Source: UMGS1370 sp963557065
GTDB taxonomy: Bacteria > Bacillota > Clostridia > Lachnospirales > Lachnospiraceae
Length of the DNA: 13,392 nt
Direction: 5' to 3'
Assembly (NCBI GenBank): GCA_963557065.1
Contig: CAUWCT010000075.1
Span: 1 to 13,392, forward strand
The first letter of the stretch is position 1; every line of letters starts with the position of its first letter. Under the pieces are notes generated by a model. That model did not search any database. It was not told the DNA's origin and saw only the letters and a program-made list of their open reading frames with translations. Of this stretch, positions 7,204 through 13,392 are shown one piece after another. Both the position numbers and the translations under genes were made by a program.

Positions 7204-8198
7204 ATGTTTTCTCCGTACTGCTTGTTAGCCTTTTGCTGCGCCGTCTCTTTTTTCCCATCCCCGGCATCAAAATTAATCCGCTCTTCCTCAATTACCAGCG
7301 GTCTGTGCATCACTCTCTGGTTAATGCTTAAAATGTATTCTCCCACCAGACCAATGAAAAAAATCTGGATGGAACCCAACACACACATTCCGATTAACAT
7401 AGGCGCCATGCCTGCCGGAAACCGATCCCACCAGATCAGTTTCATAATCAGATAAATAAATGCGACTAAAATGCTGAAAAAGGAACAGACGCTTCCAAAA
7501 ATCGTGGCTATCCGAAGTCCTGTTTTGGTATAGGAAGTAATACTCAGCATCGCAGCGTCAAACAGGCTGAAAAAATTATTTTTGGTATGCCCCGCCCTGC
7601 GTTTTGGCTGTTCATAGGGGATTTCTTTGCGCTTATATCCCAGTTCCGCTACAATTCCCCGAAGAAATGGCGTCGGATCATTCAGATCTCTTAAAACCTC
7701 TATAAAATCCCTGTCATAAAGGCCGGAACCTGTAAAATGCTCAATCTGCTCTACATCAGAAAACTTTTTGATCATCTTGTAATAGCAGCTTCTCAGCCAA
7801 TACATAATCGGATTTTCCCTGCTGCTGGTCTTGATTCCAATCACGATTTTATATCCCTCTTCCCAGGCATGGACATATTGGGGGATCAACTCTACCGGGT
7901 CCTGGAAATCCGCTACCATCTCGATAACACAGTCCCCCGTCACCTGAAGCATTCCATAATAAGGGGAATTAAACTGTCCGAAATTCTTGGCATTAAAAAT
8001 TGCCTTGATTTTTGGATTCTGCCTGCAAAGTTCCCGAATAAGAGGCCTGGTATTGTCCTGGGAATCATTGTCTATAAAGATCAGTTCATAATCGTAAGCA
8101 GGCAGTTCCTTTTCCAAAATGGACACCACTGCCTGACTGATGGGGCCTACATTTTCTTCTTCATTATAACATGGAATCAGTATGCTAATCTTTTTCAT
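7200..8198 (-). CDS. Membrane GT2 of the DPM1/GtrB polyprenyl-phosphate glycosyltransferase type
   Basis: This 332-residue protein probably transfers a sugar from a nucleotide donor to undecaprenyl phosphate, giving a lipid-phosphate sugar used for side-chain decoration outside the cell. The GT-A domain starts at the N-terminus (ISILIPCYNEEEN, 4-16). It has FIDNDSQDNT (41-50), NFGQFNSPYYG (72-82), the DxD-equivalent DFQDP (97-101), HFTGSGLYDR (154-163) and FLRG (178-181). Two membrane helices follow at about 228-254 and 265-290, then the short charged tail (RPLVIEEE) typical of this family. No small GtrA-like flippase and no multi-membrane acceptor transferase occurs in the window, so its partner must lie elsewhere. 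Its ATG overlaps the methyltransferase-SDR stop by 4 bases (ATGA). The purine-rich end of that gene doubles as the ribosome binding region. It could alternatively add a sugar directly to a lipid-linked chain. Confidence 0.92.
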   Translation of the reverse strand: MKKISILIPCYNEEENVGPISQAVVSILEKELPAYDYELIFIDNDSQDNTRPLIRELCRQNPKIKAIFNAKNFGQFNSPYYGMLQVTGDCVIEMVADFQDPVELIPQYVHAWEEGYKIVIGIKTSSRENPIMYWLRSCYYKMIKKFSDVEQIEHFTGSGLYDRDFIEVLRDLNDPTPFLRGIVAELGYKRKEIPYEQPKRRAGHTKNNFFSLFDAAMLSITSYTKTGLRIATIFGSVCSFFSILVAFIYLIMKLIWWDRFPAGMAPMLIGMCVLGSIQIFFIGLVGEYILSINQRVMHRPLVIEEERINFDAGDGKKETAQQKANKQYGENI

Positions 8199-10396
8199 TC
8201 CTGCTTTTTCTCTTCTTTCCTCATGGTTTCTTCAATCCCCTGGCAAAAGCTATACTGCTCCTTCCAGGCGCCGTTTGTCAAAGATTTCAACCTGGAAATA
8301 TCCGGGCACACAGACAGCGCCCCTTCTTTTGCCTGAATAAACGTACCGTACTCCAATTTTCCTCTTCCTTTTGCCAGTTCATGGATTTCCTCCACAAACT
8401 CCTTTAAAACCCTGGTATCCTGACTTGCAATATTGACTGCCAGTCCGGATTCTTTTCCATCTGGTTTTATATGTTTTGCACTCTGGTGGAGCTGGTAAAC
8501 CGCTTCTGCGGCATCTTTGATATACATAAAATTCCAGCGGTGAAGACAGGCGCTTAAAGAAACGGTCTTACCCTGGGGCAGATCTCTGGTCAGAGTCGAA
8601 ATAATCGACCAGGGATGATCTCCAGGACCGTATACGCTGAAAAATCTCAAGTGAAAATAGGTCATCCCATACTGCCTGCAAAGAGGCGCTGCCTGTTTAT
8701 AAAAGCTTAGTTTGGCCTTTCCGTACTCATTGACCGGCCGGCATTCCATATCTTCCTGCATCACGCCGTCTTTTGTAATGCCGTACTCTACCCGCGACCC
8801 GGCATCCATGAACACCCGGCAGTTTAACCTGACCGCTGCCTTTACACACTCCAATGACGCCTCTACATTCCGCCTCTGGACTTCCGGAGAGTCAATCTCC
8901 TGACGGTTTACTCCTCCCCATGCCAAATGGAAAAAAGCGTCCGCCTGTCCAATTTCCTCCGCCCAGTCAGAAACATGCTCCAAATCACCAAACACCGGAA
9001 TCAGGTTTTCGTGTCTGGGAAGCCGATCCAGATTGGGAGAATCAGGACGCACCAGTGCATATACCAAAGTCCCTTTTTCCAGGTACAGTGATGCCAGATT
9101 GCGCCCGATAAACCCGGTTGCACCGGTAATGACTACCTTTTCCTGCCCGACTTTGGGGGACGTTTCTTCTGGAACCGTAATATCCTCAATCTGGTTGGTA
9201 CGGAGAGTAAAAATCCTTGTCGCCTCCCCGGACGGGCCGCAGGCGTATTTGGTCCGTATCATCTGTGCAATCTCATCTGTGTATCCCGGGGCTACAATTA
9301 AAACAGCGTCTACCGGCTCTTTTAGAAAATGATCCGGCGCCACAATGGGAATATGGGAAGCCGGAGCAAACCGCCCCTGCTTAAAAGGCGCCGAATCCAT
9401 CATGTACTGCACCTTTCGCCCCAGTCTGGTGGTCGCTGCAAGAGTAAATCCCTGATGACTGGCCCCCCAGATGGCCAGACTCTTTCCCTCTCTGTGAAGG
9501 CTGTCTATCAGGCAGTTTACCTCTTTGTCAATGGCCTGGCGGCTGGCCACCAGACCGCTTATATCCACTGGATGCCCTGTCTTTTCCCGGATTTTTCCCA
9601 TTCCGCTGTGCAGTTTCGTTTTCTTTACAATCACAGACAGGGTATCTCGGTTTACCATCTCTTCTTCCAGTATCTCAAACCCATTTCGTTCCATGAGATT
9701 TCTCAGGGTATCAAATGTATAGTAGGCCAGATGATCCCGTATCAGTTCGTAGTAACCATTATATTTTAATATATATTCCAGGCTGGGCACTGTCACCAGT
9801 CCCAGACCATTTTCTGCCAGATTGTTCCAAATGCAGCGAAGCATTTTGTCCGGTTCCGGCTGATGTTCCAGAAAATTAAAGGAAAGAAACGCATCATAGG
9901 GTGGCTTTCCCTGAAGACTTTCAATCACTGTATCTTCCGTTTCCGGAAATTGTCTCCACACCGAAAGTCCGTCTTTTTGGGCAATCTCTGCCAGATCCTC
10001 TCTGTGTTCAATGCCATATGCCAAAACCGGAAACTCTTCAAGAACCGATAAAAATTCTCCTCTGCCGCATCCGGCTTCCAGAATCTTTTTGCCCTGTAAC
10101 TGATAGGTTTCTATCAGGTGTTTGTACTGGCGGCGGCGAAGTTCTACCATAGTAGTGGAAAACCCTCCAGACCGTATCACATCCCTGTAATACTCCACCG
10201 GCTGACAGTCAAACTGTACCAGACCGCAGTCCGGACATTGATAAAGATTCAGGGAAATCCCCTCATCCTGCTCTACCCCGGAAGCATCCGGTATATCCTG
10301 AGCAGATGCCGGCATCCCCTCCAGAGTCAGTAATGGGGTATCTGAAAGTCTGGCTTTGCAGGCCAGGCAATGCGTCCGTCTTAAATCTGTATTCAT
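8195..10396 (-). CDS. Fusion: zinc-binding sugar C-methyltransferase + NAD-dependent epimerase/ketoreductase
   Basis: This 733-residue protein joins two enzymes. Residues 1-405 form a sugar C-methyltransferase of the TylC3/EvaC/TcaB9 kind. It has a zinc site from C10, C13, C54 and C57, a SAM loop EAGCGRGEF (107-115), and NFLEH (174-178). The Tyr/His-bearing segment DHLAYYT (221-227) resembles the catalytic region of that family. A C-terminal subdomain starts at GASHQGFTL (311-319). Residues 420-733 form an extended SDR with the NAD(P) loop GATGFIG (425-431), HLAWGG (490-495), S534 and the catalytic Y558-x-x-x-K562. A likely reaction pair is SAM-dependent C-methylation of an NDP-4-keto-deoxysugar followed by reduction or epimerisation of the keto sugar in the same chain. 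The reading frame is open upstream to 10504, but I start at the ATG at 10396. It has GGGAG 6 bases upstream, it avoids overlap with the previous gene (stop at 10399-10401), and the zinc domain begins right after it. The SDR half is paralogous to the preceding gene. Confidence 0.9.
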   Translation of the reverse strand: MNTDLRRTHCLACKARLSDTPLLTLEGMPASAQDIPDASGVEQDEGISLNLYQCPDCGLVQFDCQPVEYYRDVIRSGGFSTTMVELRRRQYKHLIETYQLQGKKILEAGCGRGEFLSVLEEFPVLAYGIEHREDLAEIAQKDGLSVWRQFPETEDTVIESLQGKPPYDAFLSFNFLEHQPEPDKMLRCIWNNLAENGLGLVTVPSLEYILKYNGYYELIRDHLAYYTFDTLRNLMERNGFEILEEEMVNRDTLSVIVKKTKLHSGMGKIREKTGHPVDISGLVASRQAIDKEVNCLIDSLHREGKSLAIWGASHQGFTLAATTRLGRKVQYMMDSAPFKQGRFAPASHIPIVAPDHFLKEPVDAVLIVAPGYTDEIAQMIRTKYACGPSGEATRIFTLRTNQIEDITVPEETSPKVGQEKVVITGATGFIGRNLASLYLEKGTLVYALVRPDSPNLDRLPRHENLIPVFGDLEHVSDWAEEIGQADAFFHLAWGGVNRQEIDSPEVQRRNVEASLECVKAAVRLNCRVFMDAGSRVEYGITKDGVMQEDMECRPVNEYGKAKLSFYKQAAPLCRQYGMTYFHLRFFSVYGPGDHPWSIISTLTRDLPQGKTVSLSACLHRWNFMYIKDAAEAVYQLHQSAKHIKPDGKESGLAVNIASQDTRVLKEFVEEIHELAKGRGKLEYGTFIQAKEGALSVCPDISRLKSLTNGAWKEQYSFCQGIEETMRKEEKKQE

Positions 10397-10398
10397 AT

Positions 10399-11367
10399 CT
10401 ATCTCCCATCTATCAAATCCTGAAATCCCCTGGAAAAATGGATCTTTGGCACAAATCCAAGGGTTTGCCGAATCTTTTTGGAAGACGGAATCAGGTTTGC
10501 ACACCCTTCTGCATTAGGCGGCCGCTTTCCATACTGAAATGTCCCCGTTTTTCCGCAAAGACGGTACATTTCTTCCACGTACTCCCTGAGGGGTCTGGTT
10601 TCCTCCTCAGATGCGGAAACATTGTAAATGCCGTTTTCTTCCAAAGATTCTGCTGAAAATCCAATTTTCTTTTCTGTCTCTGCCAGCTGGTACATGGCGC
10701 GGATACAGTCATCCCTGTGAAGAAAATTCCACTGCTGCGTACACGCTCCCAGTTCCATGTGTTCCCCTGCCAGAAACGCTTTTTTACAGGTTTCCACCAA
10801 TGACCAGGGATGATCTCCAGGGCCATACACGCTGAAAATCCTGGCATGGACATACTCCATCCCCTGATAGATTTCCCTCTGCCCGGCTATCTCCTTTGTC
10901 GCCTGTCGGTAAAACTCTGTCTTCGCCTTGCCATACTCAGAAACCGGACGGCAAACATCCGTCTCTTTCATAAGACTGTCCCGTATCCCATACTCTGCCT
11001 GGGAACCGCTGAACAGAAAACGGCGGCAGCCTAATCTGGCGGCGCCTTTTAAGGCACACAGACTGTCTCCTACATTTTTCTGCTGGATCTCCTGCTGGGT
11101 CCGGTTATTGCTTCCGGCTCCGTCCCATCCAAAATGAATCCACACCTGGCATGGCTCTTTTACCAGATCCGAAATGTGTTCCAAATCTTCTAATCTCATA
11201 GGAACCAGGACCATCTGACCGGGAAACCGTCTCTGCAGGGTCTCCACTCTGGCCATATTCGATGAGAAGGGCCGTACCACTGCAAATACCCGATGCCCTT
11301 TTTTCAAACAGTATTCTGCCATAGGAGTCCCCAGAAAACTGGTGGCCCCAGTCACAACCAGATTCAA
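10399..11367 (-). CDS. NAD-dependent epimerase/ketoreductase (extended SDR), TTG start
   Basis: This 322-residue enzyme has an N-terminal Rossmann fold that binds NAD(P), with GATSFLG at 7-13. The catalytic set is S120/S122 and Y145-x-x-x-K149 (EYGKAK). It should act on a nucleotide-activated keto sugar as epimerase or 4-ketoreductase; a dehydratase role is less likely given its neighbours. It is a clear paralogue of the second half of the next gene. Both share RPV-x-EYGKAK, FSVYGPGDHPWS (178-189) and a WNF segment (213-215), though the similarity weakens towards the C-terminus. The start must be TTG: the glycine loop begins at residue 7, an in-frame TAG lies 8 codons upstream, no ATG or GTG lies between, and the first internal Met would delete the nucleotide loop. 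AAGGA sits about 9-10 bases before TTG. The gene lies 25 bases after the ThDP enzyme and ends two bases before the next start. Confidence 0.92.
   Translation of the reverse strand: MNLVVTGATSFLGTPMAEYCLKKGHRVFAVVRPFSSNMARVETLQRRFPGQMVLVPMRLEDLEHISDLVKEPCQVWIHFGWDGAGSNNRTQQEIQQKNVGDSLCALKGAARLGCRRFLFSGSQAEYGIRDSLMKETDVCRPVSEYGKAKTEFYRQATKEIAGQREIYQGMEYVHARIFSVYGPGDHPWSLVETCKKAFLAGEHMELGACTQQWNFLHRDDCIRAMYQLAETEKKIGFSAESLEENGIYNVSASEEETRPLREYVEEMYRLCGKTGTFQYGKRPPNAEGCANLIPSSKKIRQTLGFVPKIHFSRGFQDLIDGR
10403..10407 (-). promoter_or_regulatory. Ribosome binding site deciding the start of the methyltransferase-SDR fusion
   Basis: GGGAG on the minus strand, inside the last codons of the preceding SDR gene, is 6 bases from the ATG at 10396. 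It favours that start over the ATG at 10504, which would add 36 residues that merely translate the preceding gene in another frame. Confidence 0.75.
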
Positions 11368-11392
11368 ACCTCTTTTTCCTTCTTTCTATAGC

Positions 11393-13333
11393 TTACCCTT
11401 TGATTCGGGGAATTATCATGTTCTGATCCATTTCTTCTTCTGAAAGAAATGGAGACAAATCTTCTAACGGCGGGGACACCATCGTGCCATCCGGCAGGCG
11501 CTTGGCAGAAGACTTTGGCTCAAAATTCTGATCCATGCTGACAAAAACCTCACAGATCGCCGGTCCTTTTAAAGCCAGGGTCTTTAAAACCGCTTCTTTC
11601 AGTTCACTGTTGTGAGCTGCCTGCACATAGGGGTAGCCGTATGCAGCCGCCAGTTTTTCCATATCCGGAAAACTCAAGTCCCGGCTGTCCGCCCCAATTC
11701 CTACTAACGGTTCTCCGAAGAAATTTTTCTGTGTCTGGCGGATAGAATGGTAACCGCCATTGTTGATCAGAAAAATCTTGATGGGCATCTTATGGTGAAT
11801 AATGGTCTGCAGCTCCTGAAGATTCATCTGGATACTGCCGTCTCCGGTCAGCAGGATAATATCCTGGCTGTGATCTGCCATACATGCGCCAATGGCAGCC
11901 GGAAGATCGTATCCCATGGACGCAATCGCTGAATTGGTGATAAACCGCTGACCTTTTTTTATAATATAGCCATGGCCGCCTACAACACATGCGGAACCGT
12001 TTCCTACTACTGTAATCTGGCCTTCCTGCAGCTTACTGCTCAATTCTTTTACCAGCGCATACACATTGGCAGGTTCGTCATCTCCATGATTCATGTGTTT
12101 TGGCAGAACCACCGGATAGGTTTCCTTCCACATCCGGCAGGTCTGACGCCAGTCCATATCCCGAAGCCCCTTTCCGCCTCCAAAAACCGGAAGAGGAAGA
12201 TTCCCTGCCTCCTGTTCCTTTTTCAGATACAGTTCCAGCGTTTCCAAAAGTTCTTTTGCATCTGCATGAATCCGCATATCTGCGTGAACAGACGGCTTTT
12301 TTAACTCCTCTGCGTCTACATCATTGACGATCACATAGGCGGCTCTAGCCCAGGTCTCGTAATTATAACCCACCTGACGGATGCTTAAACGGCTCCCCAC
12401 CGAAAATACCAGATCACTGTTCTGTACAGCAAAATTGCCGGCCCGATCGCCCATGCCTCCTGCCCGTCCTGTATACAAGGGATGTTCATCGTAAATCGCA
12501 TCCTGACTATTCCAGCCTGTGACAACCGGAATCCCCAGACGCTCTGCCACTCTCATAAAGACTTCATGGGCTCCGGCAATCCGTACTCCGTTTCCTACAT
12601 TGAATACCGGCCTGACGGACTTTTGGATTTTGTCCACAATCGCTCTGACTGTCTCTATGGAAACTGCAGGCGCTTTCAGCGGCCTTACCTCGCCATGCCC
12701 GGCCTGATCTTCTGTGACCCCATGGACCGAAGGAGACAGCTGCCAGCCTGTGCCTCCTGCCTCATAGTCCTCTCTGTCAAATCCGATCAAATCTTCACTT
12801 TCCACAAATGCGCTCTGGACATTTAGCGGAATATCCAGCCAACAGGGGCCCGGCCGACCTGTCTTTGCCAGATACAAAGCCTTTTCCAGACAGAACCGAA
12901 TCCGCATGGGATCGATGACCATCTCACAATACTTGGTCATACAGGAAACCGCTTTACAGATATCAAACTCCTGATCACCCATAGCGCGAATCCCAAGGCC
13001 CGACCATCTGGCAGTTGTATCGTAACGGACCTGTCCGGAAAGAATCAGCATGGGGATGGAATCCAGCCACCCGCCTGCCACGCCGGTAATGGCATTCGTC
13101 CCGCCGGGACCTGTCGTGACGCAGACCGCAGCAATCTGATTATGAATCCTGGCATAGCTTTCTGCTGCAATGGCACACGCCTGCTCATGATGATTGTACA
13201 GGCAATGCAGTCCTTCCTTATGGCCCAGGGCGTCATTTAAATGCATAGCTCCGCCTCCGGTTACAGTAAATACCTGACTAATGCCGGCTTCCACCAGCCG
13301 CTCTGCAATATAGTCGGATACCCTCACTCTCAT
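11393..13333 (-). CDS. ThDP-dependent acetolactate-synthase-like enzyme of polysaccharide-cluster type
   Basis: This 646-residue enzyme belongs to the thiamine diphosphate superfamily (acetolactate synthase, pyruvate decarboxylase). The PYR domain is at about 1-175, with the coenzyme-activating glutamate in NHHEQACAIAAE (E50), TTGPGGTNAITG (73-84) and the GWLDSIPML segment. The central domain is at about 225-365 (NVGNGVRIAG). The PP domain is at about 425-600, with the diphosphate/metal motif GDGS (497-500) closed by NN (524-525). It is longer than the usual 550-590 residues because of expanded linkers near 180-225 and 375-425 and a C-terminal extension. Its place in front of sugar-modifying genes suggests that it attaches a two-carbon unit to a keto sugar, as YerE and AviB1 do for branched sugars. 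An unrelated acyloin or decarboxylase role is possible, and branched-chain amino acid synthesis is unlikely because no regulatory subunit follows. The ATG at 13333 has AGGAGG 7 bases upstream. Confidence 0.9.
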   Translation of the reverse strand: MRVRVSDYIAERLVEAGISQVFTVTGGGAMHLNDALGHKEGLHCLYNHHEQACAIAAESYARIHNQIAAVCVTTGPGGTNAITGVAGGWLDSIPMLILSGQVRYDTTARWSGLGIRAMGDQEFDICKAVSCMTKYCEMVIDPMRIRFCLEKALYLAKTGRPGPCWLDIPLNVQSAFVESEDLIGFDREDYEAGGTGWQLSPSVHGVTEDQAGHGEVRPLKAPAVSIETVRAIVDKIQKSVRPVFNVGNGVRIAGAHEVFMRVAERLGIPVVTGWNSQDAIYDEHPLYTGRAGGMGDRAGNFAVQNSDLVFSVGSRLSIRQVGYNYETWARAAYVIVNDVDAEELKKPSVHADMRIHADAKELLETLELYLKKEQEAGNLPLPVFGGGKGLRDMDWRQTCRMWKETYPVVLPKHMNHGDDEPANVYALVKELSSKLQEGQITVVGNGSACVVGGHGYIIKKGQRFITNSAIASMGYDLPAAIGACMADHSQDIILLTGDGSIQMNLQELQTIIHHKMPIKIFLINNGGYHSIRQTQKNFFGEPLVGIGADSRDLSFPDMEKLAAAYGYPYVQAAHNSELKEAVLKTLALKGPAICEVFVSMDQNFEPKSSAKRLPDGTMVSPPLEDLSPFLSEEEMDQNMIIPRIKG

Positions 13334-13340
13334 GCTCGTT

Positions 13341-13346
13341 CCTCCT
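13341..13346 (-). promoter_or_regulatory. Strong ribosome binding site of the ThDP enzyme gene
   Basis: A perfect AGGAGG on the minus strand lies 7 bases before the ATG at 13333. It is the strongest Shine-Dalgarno sequence in the window and follows directly after the hairpin at 13352-13390. Confidence 0.85.
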
Positions 13347-13351
13347 CGTAT

Positions 13352-13390
13352 AATAAGTTTGTAAGCAAGAAAACAGCTTACAGACTTATT
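13352..13390. repeat. Inverted repeat just upstream of the first gene
   Basis: Bases 13352-13366 and 13376-13390 are complementary over 15 positions with one T-G wobble (13359/13383), around a 9-base loop (13367-13375). On the minus-strand transcript the wobble becomes an A-C mismatch. The stem ends only about five bases before the AGGAGG of the ThDP gene, and no U tract follows it. It is therefore more likely a 5'-leader hairpin or protein-binding dyad than a terminator of minus-strand transcription. Sequence beyond the window edge is needed to see what lies upstream. Confidence 0.6.
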
Positions 13391-13392
13391 CT

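Noticed and set aside
10397..10504. Upstream extension of the methyltransferase-SDR start to an ATG at 10504
   Set aside because: It would overlap the previous gene by 106 bases and add residues with no family match, while GGGAG sits 6 bases before the ATG at 10396.
11393..13333. Assignment as biosynthetic acetolactate synthase for branched-chain amino acids
   Set aside because: There is no regulatory subunit and no other branched-chain amino acid pathway gene, and the neighbours are all sugar-modifying or polysaccharide genes.
13334..13392. Promoter for the operon in front of the ThDP gene
   Set aside because: A TATTAT-like box is present but no -35 element lies at 16-18 bases from it, and the start would fall almost on the ribosome binding site. 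The real promoter is probably upstream of the window.

Overview
This window looks like the downstream part of a cell-surface polysaccharide operon from a low-to-moderate GC Gram-positive anaerobe. A Lachnospiraceae-type Clostridia member is my best guess. I base that on the LytR-CpsA-Psr (LCP) wall ligase, the purine-rich AGGAGG-type ribosome binding sites and the style of the glycosyltransferases. I cannot name the species.

All eight genes lie on the minus strand and are tightly packed, so transcription runs from the right edge to the left. In order they are: (1) a ThDP-dependent acetolactate-synthase-like enzyme (13333-11393); (2) an NAD-dependent epimerase/ketoreductase of the extended SDR family (11367-10399, TTG start); (3) a fusion of a zinc-binding sugar C-methyltransferase with a second SDR (10396-8195); (4) a membrane polyprenyl-phosphate-type GT2 (8198-7200); (5) a protein with two tandem GT2 domains and an N-terminal accessory domain (7203-4990); (6) a rhamnosyltransferase-like GT2 (4988-3987); (7) a polyprenyl glycosylphosphotransferase that starts the repeat unit on undecaprenyl phosphate (3990-2572); and (8) an LCP family ligase with long low-complexity arms (2549-81). 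Three junctions are 4-base ATGA overlaps, and the other gaps are 1 to 25 bases. No gene-free stretch reaches 100 bases. The two ends of the window (1-80 and 13334-13392) each carry an inverted repeat.

A working model: genes 1-3 make an unusual branched or C-methylated sugar nucleotide. Gene 7 loads the first sugar phosphate onto the lipid carrier. Genes 4-6 extend the chain or prepare lipid-linked side sugars, and gene 8 transfers the finished polymer to peptidoglycan. No flippase, polymerase, ABC exporter or sugar-nucleotide dehydratase is inside the window, so those must lie upstream of the right edge or elsewhere.

The least ordinary features are the methyltransferase-SDR fusion next to a paralogous free SDR and a ThDP enzyme, and the LCP protein. 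The LCP protein combines a disordered cytoplasmic arm with 24-bp tandem repeats, acidic DExGxx(hydrophobic) heptapeptide repeats, and a Pro/Gly-rich tail. I see no CRISPR array, IS element, tRNA or rRNA.
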